From contig JAIVFJ010000035.1 in assembly GCA_025765615.1 (NCBI GenBank), forward strand, positions 186,001 to 250,000: a stretch of 64,000 nt of DNA, read 5' to 3'. The translations under genes and the position numbers were made by a program. Shown piece by piece: positions 24,032-36,200 of the stretch. The notes under the pieces are model-generated. The model made no database searches, was not told the DNA's origin, and saw only the letters and a program-made list of their open reading frames with translations. Origin of the DNA: Zopfochytrium polystomum (taxonomy: Eukaryota > Chytridiomycota > Chytridiomycetes > Chytridiales > Chytridiaceae). Every line of letters starts with the position of its first letter. Positions within the stretch are counted from its first letter, which is position 1.

Positions 24032-25361
24032 CCGGCATCTTATTGCCCTTCTTTTTCTTCTCCACTTTATTGATTCTTACGTGCTACAGAAACTCAAGGG
24101 CGCATGGCGGTATCTGGTAAGGAGAGGAGGTATATCTCTGATTATCTATTATCAAAGGTCTCACCGGAAGCTAAAACCCCCTTACTTCCTCCCTCTATCC
24201 TTCTCCGTTGAAATTCTTTTTCGACCTCTTCGTGTGCGTGCGATGTTTGGTCGCTTGTGTCGTCGAACCAGTACCTCGGGCAGGGCGAGGTTATTTCGTT
24301 CGAGGAGGAAGATCAATGAAGTTGAAGTGGAATGGAGGCAGGACGCAGATGCATTCGGGGAACCAGAATAGAATCTTTATTTCCAGTGTGCGATTGCTTC
24401 TCTTTGTACTCTGCCACCCCTCTTTGCAGGCGCTGCTTGGTAAAGTCTGTTAAGTTATTTATCCGCTTCTTGGTTCTCTTTCACTGAAAGGAGTCCGCCA
24501 TCTGATGAACAGAAATACAATACGCGCCGGCGAGGCTGGACAGACACTCTGAAACCACCGCCTTCTCAGAACGGCACTCAAACTTTGCGGCAAATCTGGA
24601 TTGTGGGACCAGCAGCAGCTTCGCGGGGCGGGGATGCAAGGACACCTCTTCATACCTCGAAGTTAGCTCGAGATAATGCCACCCATATGTGCAAATTTTG
24701 GGTGTGGCAAACAGAGAAAGGCGCGTTCTTTCTATTCACAACTGGTTCTATTTACAACTATTGTTGCACCAAAGTCGTCAAAGATAGGCAAGAGCTCTGT
24801 TCGCTGTAGGGCTTGCGGACCGAGACCGGAGATGATACAGATCCACATGCTTGTCCGAATTCAAATCCCATAAGACAACGGTCTGTGCAAAAGTGGGGCC
24901 TCAAAAAAAAAGAGGCGCTTCCTTATTACTGCGGGTCAACCAGGCCGTTTTTATAAACAGGGAGCTTGTTCGGAGATTATAATTGTGATCAGAAACAGAA
25001 GAGCGTCGGCGGTTCACATTTAATACATGTCGTCAGCGGAGAGTGTTGACAGCACTCGCTTCGGTCCATAGAATGGCAAAGACGAGCTTCTTCTGCCTGG
25101 GCCATTGCACCAATTCCTGAGCCACCACAGCCACAGCTACCCAAGATTGGTTGATATGGAAAAAAGGAAAAAAGAAAATAAAAGAAACGAAAGGTGAATA
25201 TTAAAAATACGTGTACAATAACAAAAGAAAAAGGTGGAAAAGAGAAGACATCAATCAGCCCGTCTCCACAAAAAATCAATCGAGCAACGAGCCACCCCTT
25301 CAACACCACCACCGCCGCCGCTGCCGCCGCCGCCGCCCACCCTCTAAACACTGTTGAAAGA
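24032..25361. other. Intergenic, no gene supported
   Basis: About 1.3 kb with only short unconvincing frames. Slightly AT-rich at 24650-25230. Immediately before the next start codon is a CCG/CCGCCG tract (25305-25340). Confidence 0.6.
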
Positions 25362-26297
25362 ATGGCGTCGCCGATTCTGCTCGCCCTTGCGCTGGCCGTG
25401 CTGGCCTTTGGCCCGGAGGGCGCGCTTGCCTTCATTACCTGTCAGGTGCAGACTGCGAGCGAGCGACTGATTGCCAGTGCAAGCGTCGACGACGTACCCG
25501 ATAGAGATAGACAGACAGACAGACAGATACGGCTGTGGCTGAGGAATGGCGGGAAGGAGGGTGGACTGGGGGCGGCGCTGGACTGTCTCTGCTTTGCAAC
25601 CATGCTCTCCCCCTCACCCCTCGTTCTCGCTTTTGCCCGCGAGAACCGCCCCTCTCGCTGCGTCCTCGCTGTTTCCCTTCTCCCTTCTCGCTCCACTCTG
25701 ATGACCGCCTGCGGAAAGGCTGGCTTCCACCGCGATCGATGATATGGCCCTCGCTCTCTAAATCGGATGACACAAAAATCTAATATCGATCCTTTTACTT
25801 TCCAGTGCTACTGCGACAGCACCTACATGGGAACTCTCTCCAACTCATACTCTACTTGCTCGTGAGTCTCGTTGATGACGCGGTTCCACCACCATTCTTG
25901 TGTTTGACGGGTCTCTCCTCTCGTAGTGCCTACAACTGCGCCGCGAACTACCGGTACTCTGGATACAGCTGCTACTACGTGTACGCGAGGACCTATGACC
26001 CGTACATTATCGCGGGTACGTTTTTCCTTTGTGCCAAGGACTTCAGAAGCACTGGCGAGACATGCTTATCGCTCACCCCAACCCCACCCTACAGCAATCT
26101 GCCTTGGTGTCGCAATTCTCGTGGGGGTCCTTGTCTGCGTCTTCCGCCGCCGTCAGTCGAAAACCACGGTTGTCACGTACACCGCCCCGGCGTACACTGG
26201 CCCGCCGCAGTACTCTTCTCCAAACCCCCAGTATGTTGGTCAAACCACGACCACGACTTACGGCACCCAGCCTGCCTACGCGGCGCCTTCGTACTAG
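25362..26297 (+). CDS. Small six-Cys type I membrane protein with Tyr/Pro-rich tail
   Basis: I do not recognise a family. Four exons with agreeing phases: 25362-25445, 25806-25861, 25927-26015 and 26095-26297; 143 aa. Exon 1 is a signal peptide (LLALALAVLAFGPEGALA). The short ectodomain has six cysteines (ITCQCYC, STC, YNC, SC) among many Tyr and Ser. A single transmembrane segment (AICLGVAILVGVLVCVF) is followed by a basic stop-transfer RRRQSK and a cytosolic tail rich in Tyr, Pro, Gln and Thr with PxYTGPPQY-type motifs, which in other membrane proteins can bind WW or SH3 domains. Exons match structural parts: signal, ectodomain in two pieces, then TM plus tail. A cell-surface adaptor or receptor role is inference. 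Intron 1 is unusually long for this locus (360 bp). Confidence 0.75.
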
Positions 26298-26787
26298 GGG
26301 GTTGGAAGCTGATGCGCTTTGCAAATGTTTTGTGGAGAGGAAGTTGACTCCGTGCTCTTTGGTGTTTGGCCGGGGTTTGGGGGTCAAGGGGAGTCGTTCG
26401 GTGGGTCATGCCTTTTGCTTCCTTGTTGGTGTTGTTGATCGTCTTGGGCGTAGTTTTCTTCCGATTGCTTTTTTTCCTTCGTCCCCCCCTTCCCCCTTTC
26501 CCCTTATTATTTAGGCGGTTTTTCTTTCGTGCTCGTGGAGTCTTCTCTTGCCCTCAACCCCGCGCGCGCGTGTGGGGCTTCACCAAATTTGGTGTTAGCG
26601 TGTGCGAGTCAGAGGTGTTGGGCGTGCCGGTGTGCACCGGGGCGGGGGAAGTGAAAATCGTTCGTTCGCCCCCCCTCAAATTTGCAATTTGCTTTTGGCT
26701 CGATTGCTTGTGGGTGCGGGGTATTGTGGAATTCGAGACGTCTTGAAAAAGACCCGCTTGTTGAGCGCTGATGTTGTTGGATGGCTC

Positions 26788-26790
26788 GTC

Positions 26791-26863
<73 letters not shown>

Positions 26864-26870
26864 GTCTCGT
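26788..26870 (+). repeat. (TC)n microsatellite
   Basis: About 80 bp of almost pure TC dinucleotides with a few TG interruptions at both ends. Confidence 0.95.
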
Positions 26871-27065
26871 CAGTCTCTCGTGCAACCAACCTACATGCGA
26901 GGAAAACTAGAAAAGATCCGATGGCCGATGGCCGTGTTCGACAACAGATCGACGACGAAGCAATTGAGCAAGCAACACGAAGTTTTGTGAACACGCGCGA
27001 AATTGGCACACACACACACCTGCCTCGTTCGTCATTGCTTTGCTCTTTTTGCGGTTTTTTTCTTC

Positions 27066-27125
27066 TTTTGTTTTGTTTTGTTTTGTTTGTTTTGTTTTGT
27101 TTTGTTTTGTTTTGTTTTGTTTTTG
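27066..27125 (+). repeat. (TTTTG)n pentanucleotide repeat
   Basis: About 12 copies of TTTTG with one shortened unit (TTTG). Confidence 0.95.
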
Positions 27126-27227
27126 CTTTTACGTTTCCACAAGCAGAGAAACCAACCACCCACACCAAAAAAAAAAAAAAAAACAAACCAAACCAAAAAA
27201 AAAAAAAAAAGAACGCAGCACACACTC

Positions 27228-29105
27228 ATGTCGACGTTGAAGCGCCTCATGGCCACCGCCACCGCCGCCCACCACGCGGCCAGCAGCAGCGCGACGACGA
27301 CGACGACAACGGGGGCCAGCTACGCCGCCGCCGCCTCGAACACCAGCACCAGCACCAGCAGCAAAAGCGGCTGCTCATCGTCATGTTCATGCTCGTGTTC
27401 GTGCTCACGCTCTATCGCATCATCTTCATCGTCATCATCATCATCATCATCATCAGCATTACGCTCGGCACCGTCATCATGCTCGAGGTGCGGCACGCTC
27501 GAGGCCGACAACGCCGCCTTGCGAACCAGGAGCGCCGCCCTCGACGCCGAGCTGGCCCTGCTGCGCGAAAAGTGCGCCACCACCAAGCGAGAGGTAAAAT
27601 AAACTTTTTTTTTTTGTGTTTGTTTTTGGGGTTTTTGTTGCTGTTCGTCGTTGCTGCACCTTTTGTCCGTCCACAGCACCACTATTTACACCTGAGAAGA
27701 AGTGAGCGACGGCCCAGGGAGTAAAAACATATGCTCGAAGCCCACCAATGGCGTGCATATGCATATGCTTGCCAAACGACACGCACGCACCCACCACGCG
27801 CACCCACACACGGGAACCACTCCTTTGCTGCACACCCCCCCTTTTTTTCTCAATGCCTGCCGGCCCTCAAAAACCCTCTTCCCCCCCCCTTCCTTGCATT
27901 CACTCCCCACGATCACCCAGCTCGACAAAACGGCGCGGCTTCTCGCCAAGGAGCGCGCATCGGCTTTGCGTCTCTGCTCCGGGCAGCCGATCTTGTTCCC
28001 GACAGGGGTCCGCGACGCTGCCGCTGCCTCGACGTCGTCAACGACGTTGTCATCAGCTGACGCGCCAGAAGCTGCTGCTTCTGCTGCTGCAAGGGCGGCG
28101 GACGGCGTCGTGACCGCACTGAACCACCCACAAGGAGGCGTGCCCCCAAGGGGTCGCCGGTCCAGCCGTCCCACGGATCTCAAGATCAACTGCAGCGTGG
28201 GAGCCATGGCAGCGTCCACTGGTGGCGGCTCGCTGCTGCTGCTGCAGCAACAGCAGCAACTGCATCCCGACGCGAAGGCGGCGGCGTTGTTGTTCCCGGC
28301 GGTTACGGGCGAGGCTGCTGCCGCCGCCACGTCGGTCGATCAGAGCGAAGAACTTGGCTTTGAGCCCCCGCCCCGCCGGTCGAGGTCCGCAACTCGAGGT
28401 GTGTGCGAGTGCACGTCGCGAGAGACAGTGAGGGGGAGAGGGGGAGAGAGAGTGAGTGAGAAAGAGTGTGTGTGTGAGTGTGTGTGTGTGTGTGTGTGTC
28501 CTACCTTTGGGGAATCCTTGGTTTTTCTTTTCCCTTTTGTGAAATGTTTCCGTGTAATCGGAGCTTACTTTTGTTTTATGCACCCTTACCGCCCACTCAC
28601 AGCCGTCGACTTTATAAAGTCCGAGGTCGACGGGATTGATCGCTTGATAGCCTCGGTGCAGTCCCTCCGCATGGCGAGGCCCGTCCTGTCGCCATTTGGA
28701 AGCGGCAGCACAACTCCAAGCAGCTGCATCACCAAGACGCCCATCCTAACCGAGATCCACAGGTCCTCGTTCAACAGCTCGTCGACGCGCTCTCCCCGCC
28801 GTCTACGGCCCCTGACAATCGCTCGCTCGATCGCGGCGGCGGCCGGCGTGCCGGGAACCGCGTCGCCGCAGTTTTTCGTCGCCCACCGCGTTCCCGTCGC
28901 CGCCCTCGGACGACGGAAAGTGGTCCGAGGCGATGTCCGCCGGACACGTCGGATACGTCGGAGGCTTTCGCCACCCGCCCAGGAGGTCGTCGCTCAAAAC
29001 GGGCGGTGCCGGCGGCCAGGTGAAGCCGGCTGTGCGCGCCGAAGGATTGAGTGCCTTTCCGTGAATTTTCTTGATGGAACGCTGGGCGTCCCGATAATTT
29101 TCTGA
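27228..29105 (+). CDS. Low-complexity protein with short coiled coil, function unknown
   Basis: I do not recognise the family. Three exons fit in phase: 27228-27593, 27921-28398 and 28603-29105; 448 aa. Exon 1 encodes Ala/Thr/Ser runs, a CSCSCSCS stretch and a helical segment (RCGTLEADNAALRTRSAALD) that continues across the intron (ELALLREKCATTKRE, then LDKTARLLAKERASALRL) as a coiled coil. Exon 2 adds Ala-rich and poly-Gln tracts. Exon 3 begins with VDFIKSEVDGIDRLIASVQS, likely helical, and then turns Arg-rich, so the true 3' end may use another frame or a further intron. A (GT)n repeat lies inside intron 2. Real expression of the first two exons is more likely than the exact ends. Confidence 0.5.
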
Positions 29106-29677
29106 GTGCTTTGACCTTTCTCCCCGCAGTGCCCCCTTCCTTTCCTCTCGCCTGTTTTTTTATGAACCAGGTTCTTTTTCACTTCTTCCAGTTATATTCC
29201 CCGTAAGCGCCCACACCATTATTCATGTTATTATCTGGTGACTGGTCGCCATTATTGGCGTTCATCGCCACGAATTGCGGTATTATCGCAATTTTTTCTT
29301 TTCATTCGCCGACTCGCAAGCCCTTGTACGCAAACGTACCTGTACATATGCACATGGGTGGTCCGACAAAAACCCCACCTTTTCGCATTCCCTTATCCTC
29401 CCGTCTTTCGTTTGTTTCTTCCTTTTTTCGTTTTTTTATTTTTGTTTTTGTTGTTGCTGTTTATTGTTGAATGCTTGTTTGGTTCGGAAAGCAGAGGACG
29501 CTTCACACTCGAGTCTAACAAAATCCACACTGCTCTTCTTTTTCTCTCTCTCTCCACTACTTCCCTCTTGCCCTCTTACTGCCCCACTCTTTGTCGACCG
29601 GCTCACAAAACGCTTCGCCTGCTCTTTCTTTCTCCGGCTCACCCAGCCCCAAAATAGTCCACGAAAGTAACCCCCCC
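29106..29677. other. Convergent intergenic region
   Basis: T- and C-rich on the plus strand; separates the 3' ends of two convergent genes. No coding signal. Confidence 0.6.
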
Positions 29678-31688
29678 TCAAAACTCCCTCGCCGGCTCTT
29701 CGCCGGCAGCGGGCTCCATCTTGACGCGGCCGAAAGCCGTTTCCCTGGCCCTTCCGCCCGCCGCACCGTTTCCACCCGCACCACCTCCTCCGGTGGCCGT
29801 CGCGGCGGCGGCGGAGGGCGCCTTGGGCCCTTCCTTCTCGGACGCCTTTGCAAACATGGCCAGCTTGTCGCGGAACTCGACCATCTCCTCCGTGCCCAGG
29901 ATCGAGTTTACAATCTTGAGCCGCAGCGTCTTTGCACGCGCCGCCATGTCCAGCTCCTCGACCCACGCCGGCGCGCGGTACGTCGACACCCCGCTGCCGC
30001 CGCCGCCGCTCGACGCAGCGGAGGTCGCGGCGGTGGTGGTTGCGGTTGCGGTGGTAGCAGTTGTAGTTGCGGCGGCGCCGTCGCCGGCCGTCGGCGTCGT
30101 CGTCTTCGTCGACTCCCGCTGCTGCTGCTGCTGCTGCAACTGCCCTTCGCGCTCGCGCACCAGCGTCTCGCGCAGCCTGCGGAGGTGCTCGCGCTCCTCC
30201 TGCTCGACGCGCAGCCGCGCGCGCAGCGCCTCGACGTTGGTCTCGGCCGACAGCAGCACGCGGTCCATCTCGGCTTCGTCGTCCGCCGAAGGAGGCGGCG
30301 GCTGCTGCTGAGGTGCGGAAGAGGCGGGAGAGGCGGAGGCGACGACGAGCTCCTGGCGCAGCTGCAGGATGTAGGTTTGCAGCGCCTCGCGCTCGGCGCG
30401 CTCCGACTCGATCAGCGCGCGGATCTCGGCGAGCTGCTTGCTGCGGGTCTGCGAGAAGTTGTTTTTTGTTGTTTTTTTTTTTTTTTTTTTTGTTTTTTTT
30501 GGCAAGGGGAAACAAGGGGAAACAAAGGTGTGAGAGTGTGAGAGAATGGGATGGGAAGGTACAGGGATGCGTTTCTCTGGTCGTGTTGTTCTTTTCCTCG
30601 TCCAATCCAATGCTTTTTACCTCCGAGTCGTTCTTCAAGAGCCCGTTCTGCGACTGCAGGTGGGCGTTCAGGTTGCGGAGTTCGGAGATGGTCTCTTTGA
30701 GGCCGCGCTCCTCCTGAAGGAAAAAAGAGAATGGAAGAAAAAAAAGAAAAAAAAAAGGAAATCAGTAATTAGTGGAATTGTCACCCATCGCCGGCTGTCA
30801 ACAAAAAGACAAGCGAAGAGAGAGACAGAGAGGAGGAGAGACGCGAAAGTAGGGAATGGGCGCACGTGAACAGGGCCGACAGGTAGCCAAATGGGCCACA
30901 GCCGTCCCTCAAGGGTGAATCAGGTAGCGAGAGCTGGCGCTCCCTTCCATAACGACGAAAGGCGACGTTACCTCTTCCTTCTTCTTCGCCTCCTGGGCAA
31001 TGAGCCGCTCGAGCTCCTGCCTCTGGTTGATCTCCTCGGGCGTCTGCTCCGCCAACCTCTTCTTCTCCTCGCGCGCGGCCTTTGCCGCCGCGGCGTGCTC
31101 CTTGCCGTGCAGCCGCTCCTCCTCGGCCTCGAGCTCCTCCTCCTCCCTCCGCCGTCTCCTCTCCGCCTCCATCTCCTGCTCGATCAGCGCCTCCCACTCG
31201 CGCCGCGTCTCCTCCTCCCACGGCGCCGTCCACACCGTCCGCTCCCGCACGTGGTCCACAAAGTAGTACTCGCCGCTCGCCGCGTCGTACACCTCCTCCC
31301 ACCCGTACGGAAGCTCGCCCTTCTCCACCTCGCGGATGCTGTGCTTGCGGAGAAGCGCCGTGCGCGGGTCGATCCACGTCGTGCGCTTGGTCGCGTGGTC
31401 GACGAAAAAGTGGCGCGCCGGCGGCGGCGGCGGCGACGACGGGGACGACCCTGACGGCCCCGGCGCGCTGCTCCCTGTGAGAGGGAACGGCACCTGCACC
31501 CAGTTCTCTGGGAGCGGCCCGAGGATCTTGTCCGTCTCGATCGTGTGGTTCACGGAGTGGAGCGCCAGCCCTGCAGGCAGCTGCTGCTTCTTGGCCGCCA
31601 ACGGCGACGGCGACGGCGACGCGGAGCGCGAGCCCGCGGCAGAGGAGGGTTTGTCGGCGGCGATGTTGGGCGGTTGCAGCGTGGCCAT
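29678..31688 (-). CDS. KIBRA-like tandem WW and coiled-coil protein
   Basis: Scaffold-type protein of 526 aa in three exons: 31688-30972, 30713-30621 and 30448-29678, all phase 0. WW1 (residues 59-110) starts LPENW and ends HFFVDHATKRTTWIDPRT, but has a 20-residue Ser/Pro insertion in its first loop. WW2 (126-157) is LPYGWEEVYDAASGEYYFVD with W153 where the second Trp is expected. The spacing between the WWs and the following long charged coiled coil (158-265) resemble the N-terminal half of animal KIBRA/WWC proteins. There is no C2 domain; the C-terminus has a second coil, poly-Thr/Ala linkers and a conserved-looking segment (RAPAWVEELDMAARAKTLRL). WW domains bind PPxY peptides. Hippo-type function is not shown; other WW scaffolds are possible. 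Confidence 0.72.
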
Positions 31689-33270
31689 TGTCTGATTGCG
31701 TTTGGGGGGTTTTTTTTTTTTTTTTCTTTTCTTGTTAGCATTTTTTCAAAGAACAAAACTCTTCAAGGAGTTCGCTGGGGCCATTCACGGTAATTCTTAT
31801 GCTCTTCGAGAACCATATAATGCGAGAATGGAATGACACACAAACATCGGCAGCTCATCGAAAATTTACGCAATCGTATAGGTGCATGATAATTGGTGCT
31901 GAATCTATTTCTGCGTGGCCACTTTTAAGTAAACTCTTTCAGTTGAGCTGTGATCCAAAGGAAAGATTATAAAAGTCGCGGCAATCGGCCTTAAGAGGAT
32001 GACAGCCTGGATTGGGCAAGAAGTGGGAAAATTCTGGAACTTCCCGACAATAGCTGCTTTGAAAAAGCTCAAGCAAGACATTGGTACTCTTTGTACTCGT
32101 CTGCTGCAAGAAGTTCCACCCCATTGACCGAGCACCAAGCTCTGCTTGGTCCTAAACTCTCGCTGGCTGCATCCAGCCGTTCTGCAGCAGAGTGCCTCTT
32201 GAGCCGAGCCACACGCCGTTCCCACAAGGGGGTACGCGCAACAAATCCGCCAGCCCTGCAAGATTTATTATCCATTCACGTTCTCTCTCCCAGTCGGCCT
32301 GCTCACTATAACTCGAACTGAAATCGAGTTTCATAATTTATTGACTTTTTTTTGGCCTGTTTGACCTTCCTTCCAGGAACGCAACACCTTTGGACGAGGC
32401 TTAGTAATGGTGTGGGGGTGGTGGAAAGAGGCAAACCGCTGGTCTCTTACGAGAATCCTGGCTACCCCCCACCCCCCCAACCAGCAAATTTGGAGTCGAA
32501 GCCGAAGACTCCACGAAGAGAGAGGCGGCAAAGCCGCTTCAGGGCTTTTCTTTTTTTCTCCTTTCGCATAGGATCGGGTGTTCAGAAGCAAAGTACCCTG
32601 AGGTATAGATTGGTATTCATTGTTATCCTCCGTGTCTCGAACAGTACCCGACTACCCTCTAGCGCAGCCCGCCTCGTTGCTGGGTCCGCTGATGCCCTTC
32701 TCCCAAAAGAAAAAATTTTCCTCGTCTCCCGTGCCCTATTTTCCTCTTTTCGAACTCCGCGCCCGCTCCGCAAGTCCGATCTGGCCACCTCGGGCCGATT
32801 GGCGATTGACAGGTGTCAGGTATGAGTGAAGACAACAACGACTGTGAGACTGGGAGGGAGACAGAGCGGATATTCCCAGCCTTGTCAGCGATTGCCAAAA
32901 CTCCGACTCCGACTCCGCTTCCTGTATAAAACCCCCTTGCCAGCACTCTTCAGCCAGCAAATCGCAAAAGGTGCGAACGCAGGAAAAAGCCCCAACCCCC
33001 CTTCCCCCCATTCGCACCTTCCTCAACCCACTTCGCTCCACTTCCAAAGCCTCCCCTCTCCAGCAGCAGCACGTGCTCTGGAGCGCTCAAAGCCCGAATA
33101 CTCGAAACGTATTTCGGTTCTCATCGAGTGAAGTAACTCAAAAGTCTGGTAGGTAGACCCCTACTCCACCGGCCCCTCGTTCGACTGGTTGACACTGATG
33201 AATATTCTAGACGACGTACGTTGCACCAGGCGCTGCAAAAACACCACCACCAGAGCGACGACAGACAAGA
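31689..33270. other. Divergent intergenic region upstream of the mucin-like gene
   Basis: Starts with a poly-T tract. A minus-strand open frame at 32334-31905 contains protein-like pieces (SYSEQADWEREREW, GVELLAADEYKEYQ) in different frames but no coherent exon set. A TATA-like box lies at 32925. No gene is claimed. Confidence 0.5.
32925..32931 (+). promoter_or_regulatory. TATA-like box of the mucin-like gene
   Basis: TATAAAA, flanked by GC-rich sequence, lies 340 bp before the ATG of the large secreted repeat protein. A long 5' UTR or an upstream intron would be needed. Confidence 0.35.
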
Positions 33271-36200
33271 ATGAAGTTTTTTGCGCGGTCGGCAGCCAGC
33301 GCGTCGCTGTCGCTTATCTTATCGATTTCGGCCTTGGTCCGGCTGTCGGCCGGCCTTCCCGTGGTTGAAATCCTTCGGCGCGACAGTTCGTGTTTCGCTT
33401 TTTTTTTTCTTCTTTTTTCTCTTTTCTGTCTCTCTGACTCTCCTTCCTTCCTCACTTCCCACCAGCTGCGTCAACCGATGCTGGGACCACTTCGACCGAC
33501 GCGTCCACAGACTGTAAGCCTCGCTCCACAATACAATGACTCTTGCTGCCCATCCCATCTCGACGCTGGCTAACCTCCCCCAATCATCTCTCTCTCTCCC
33601 GCACGGCACCCTCCGTTGCCCGCCCATCATCATCCGTCCATCATCATCAACCAACAAGCCTTCACCCTCGATGCTACGTCCAGCGACACGACGGACACAG
33701 CCACGGGCACAACCGACTCGGTGCCTGACTTCAGTGTGATAATGGGAGCGCCTTCGTCGTCCGCATCGCCCTCCCAGGGGTCGTCCGCTGCTTCGTCAGC
33801 TGCTACCACCGACTCGGCGTCTCCTCTCCCGTCGTCCTGTGCCGGGAACTGCACCTCCTCTGGCATTTACATCTCCGTGTCCCAGTACTCGAGCTCTGCC
33901 TCCGGACTTGCGACCACCACCACAGCATCACCCGACAGCTCCGTCACCTCGTCCTCGACGATCTCTTCGCTCGCTTCTGCGACTGACTTGACTGCCTCGG
34001 ACTCTGCTGCGATCACGATCACGCCTTCTGTTCTTGGCCAGACGGCGGGAAGAGCAAACTCTCGGTCGAGCACTGCCTCCGTTTCCACGGATGAAACCAC
34101 CTGCACCGACTCTTACACCACTGACTCGACGAGCGTGCCTTCTGGAACGGGCACGGGCACTGCGCTGACGAGGGGACCGTCCGATTCCTCAACATTGCCG
34201 AGTGGCACCGGGACCGGGACCGCGTTGACGAGAACGCCACCTTCGACGTCCTCCACCAGCTCCAGCCAACCATCCGAAACTGGGACCGGCACCGCGTTGA
34301 CCGGAGACCTTTTGTCAACAACGACCTCCGTCATCCCCCCGTCCACCGTGATCGTCACTCAAACCGTCCTGGGGTCGTCGACCATCAAGCAGGTGGTCAC
34401 TGTTACTCCCTCACCAACTCCAACTGTCTCAACCTCAACCTCCGTCGTTACCACATCGGTGGAGTCAACGTCCACGACTGTCAGCGGGGGATCAACGGTG
34501 GTTGTCACATCAACTGTTCTGGCCTCCTCTACTGTTACAAGCTTCGTAACGGTCACGCCCACGGCGAGTCCGACAGTTTCTACGATCACTACCGTCGTTA
34601 CCTCGGCTGTTCCGTCAACAACAACTTCGGTTGCGTCCGCAACGACCGTCACCATAACCAGCACCGTTGGCAGCCCGGTGATTTCAACTACAGTCGTTAC
34701 GTTTACCCCGTCTGTATCGCCGGTCGTTTCCACCGTCACCTCCGTGGTCTCCTCGGCTCTCACGACCACAGTTACGGCTTCGCCCTCAGGATCAACTGTT
34801 GTGGTCACTTCCACAGTTCCAAGTGGCATCACAATCACTGAAGTCGTTACGGTCACTCCGTCGCCGACAGCTAGCGTCACGACGGCCACCACGGTTGTCT
34901 CAAACTCGGTCGTGACAACGCTCACTGTCGTCACCGGTGGCTCCACGACTGTCTCGACAACTACCGGAGTGGCCACATCAGTTGTTACTGTGTTCGTGAC
35001 TGTGACGCCTTCCCCAACGCCGATCATCTCCACCACGACGCAGGTCGTCACGTCTGCTGTTCCAACCACGAGCACGATTGTTGTATCCGGAACTACATCG
35101 ATTGCAACAAGCACTGTCGTGCAGACCTCGACTTCGACCGCGGTTGTTACTGTGACGCCAACGGCAAGTACCATCATCTCCACGCTGACGTCTGTGGTTA
35201 CTTCCTCGTTCGTTTCGACCGCCACCTCCGTGATCTCTGGCACAACCTCCGTCGCCACTCAGACGGTGACAGTTCCTTCAACGGTGACCCAGGTGGTGAC
35301 GGTGACCCCCACTGCCACGGCTTCCTTGTCCACGTCGACGTTGACGGTGTCCTCATCTTTTGTCACAACCATCACCTCGGTTAGCGCTGCCACGACTGAG
35401 ATTGTTACTCAGACGGTCTTCGCGTCTTCAACCATCACTCAGTTCGTAACAGTGACACCCACGGCTACGCCCACGGTTTCCACGTCAACGACTGTCGTGA
35501 GCTCGCCTGTGCTCTCCACTGTTACCTCCACCGTCAGCGGAACAACCGTCGTTGTTACAAGCACTGCCGTCGCTTCCTCAACGGTTACAGTCTTGGTGAC
35601 AGTCACGCCAACAGTGACTCCCACCGTCTCGACAGCCATTTCTGTTGTAACGACTTCCTTTGTCACGACGGCGACCTCGGTCACTGGCGGAACTACCTCG
35701 TTGATCACGACCACTGTGGACACCCCTTCGACGGTTACGGTGTTTGTCACAGTGACGCCAACTGCCACCGCGACTGTTTCCACAGCCACGACGGTTGTTA
35801 CGTCTGCAGTTTCCACGGCGACCACAGTGTCAACGATCCCAGAGTCAACCGTCACAATCACGCAAACTGCATTTCAATCTGTGACGCCGAGCGTCGTAAC
35901 TGTGACTGTTACACCAACAACATCCGTCCTTACTATCCCAGTGACCCAGACGCAGACTGTCACCTCAGCTGGCAGCACAACCGTGGTAACGTCGACTGGT
36001 GCTACGTTCTCGACGGTGACTATCATCCAAACAGTGACCCCAACAACGCCCCCGACAGTAACAGTAACACTGGTGCCATCCACAACAGTTATCACCTCCG
36101 CGATTACCGAGACGCAGACTGCAACCTCGCTTGGAACGACGACGGTCACCACCTCGACGGGTGTTTCGTCTGCGACAGTCACAATATTCATTACCATCAC

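Larger units (their letters stand above)
26298..27227. other. Intergenic, microsatellite-rich
   Basis: Contains a long (TC)n, a (TTTTG)n and two poly-A tracts just before the next start codon (27167-27210). The long open frames here are artefacts of these simple repeats. No gene is supported. Confidence 0.7.

Noticed and set aside
26771..27724. 317-codon plus-strand frame across (TC)n and (TTTTG)n
   Set aside because: It is kept open by microsatellites; the product is Leu/Ser and Phe runs. The gene call starts later at 27228 in another frame.
29436..30638. 400-codon minus-strand frame overlapping the KIBRA-like 3' exon
   Set aside because: It is an Arg/Ala-rich shadow in a GC-rich exon; the spliced frame has the coherent coiled-coil sequence.
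31905..32334. Minus-strand fragments with protein-like segments upstream of the mucin-like gene
   Set aside because: Pieces lie in three frames and could not be joined by GT-AG sites with consistent phase.
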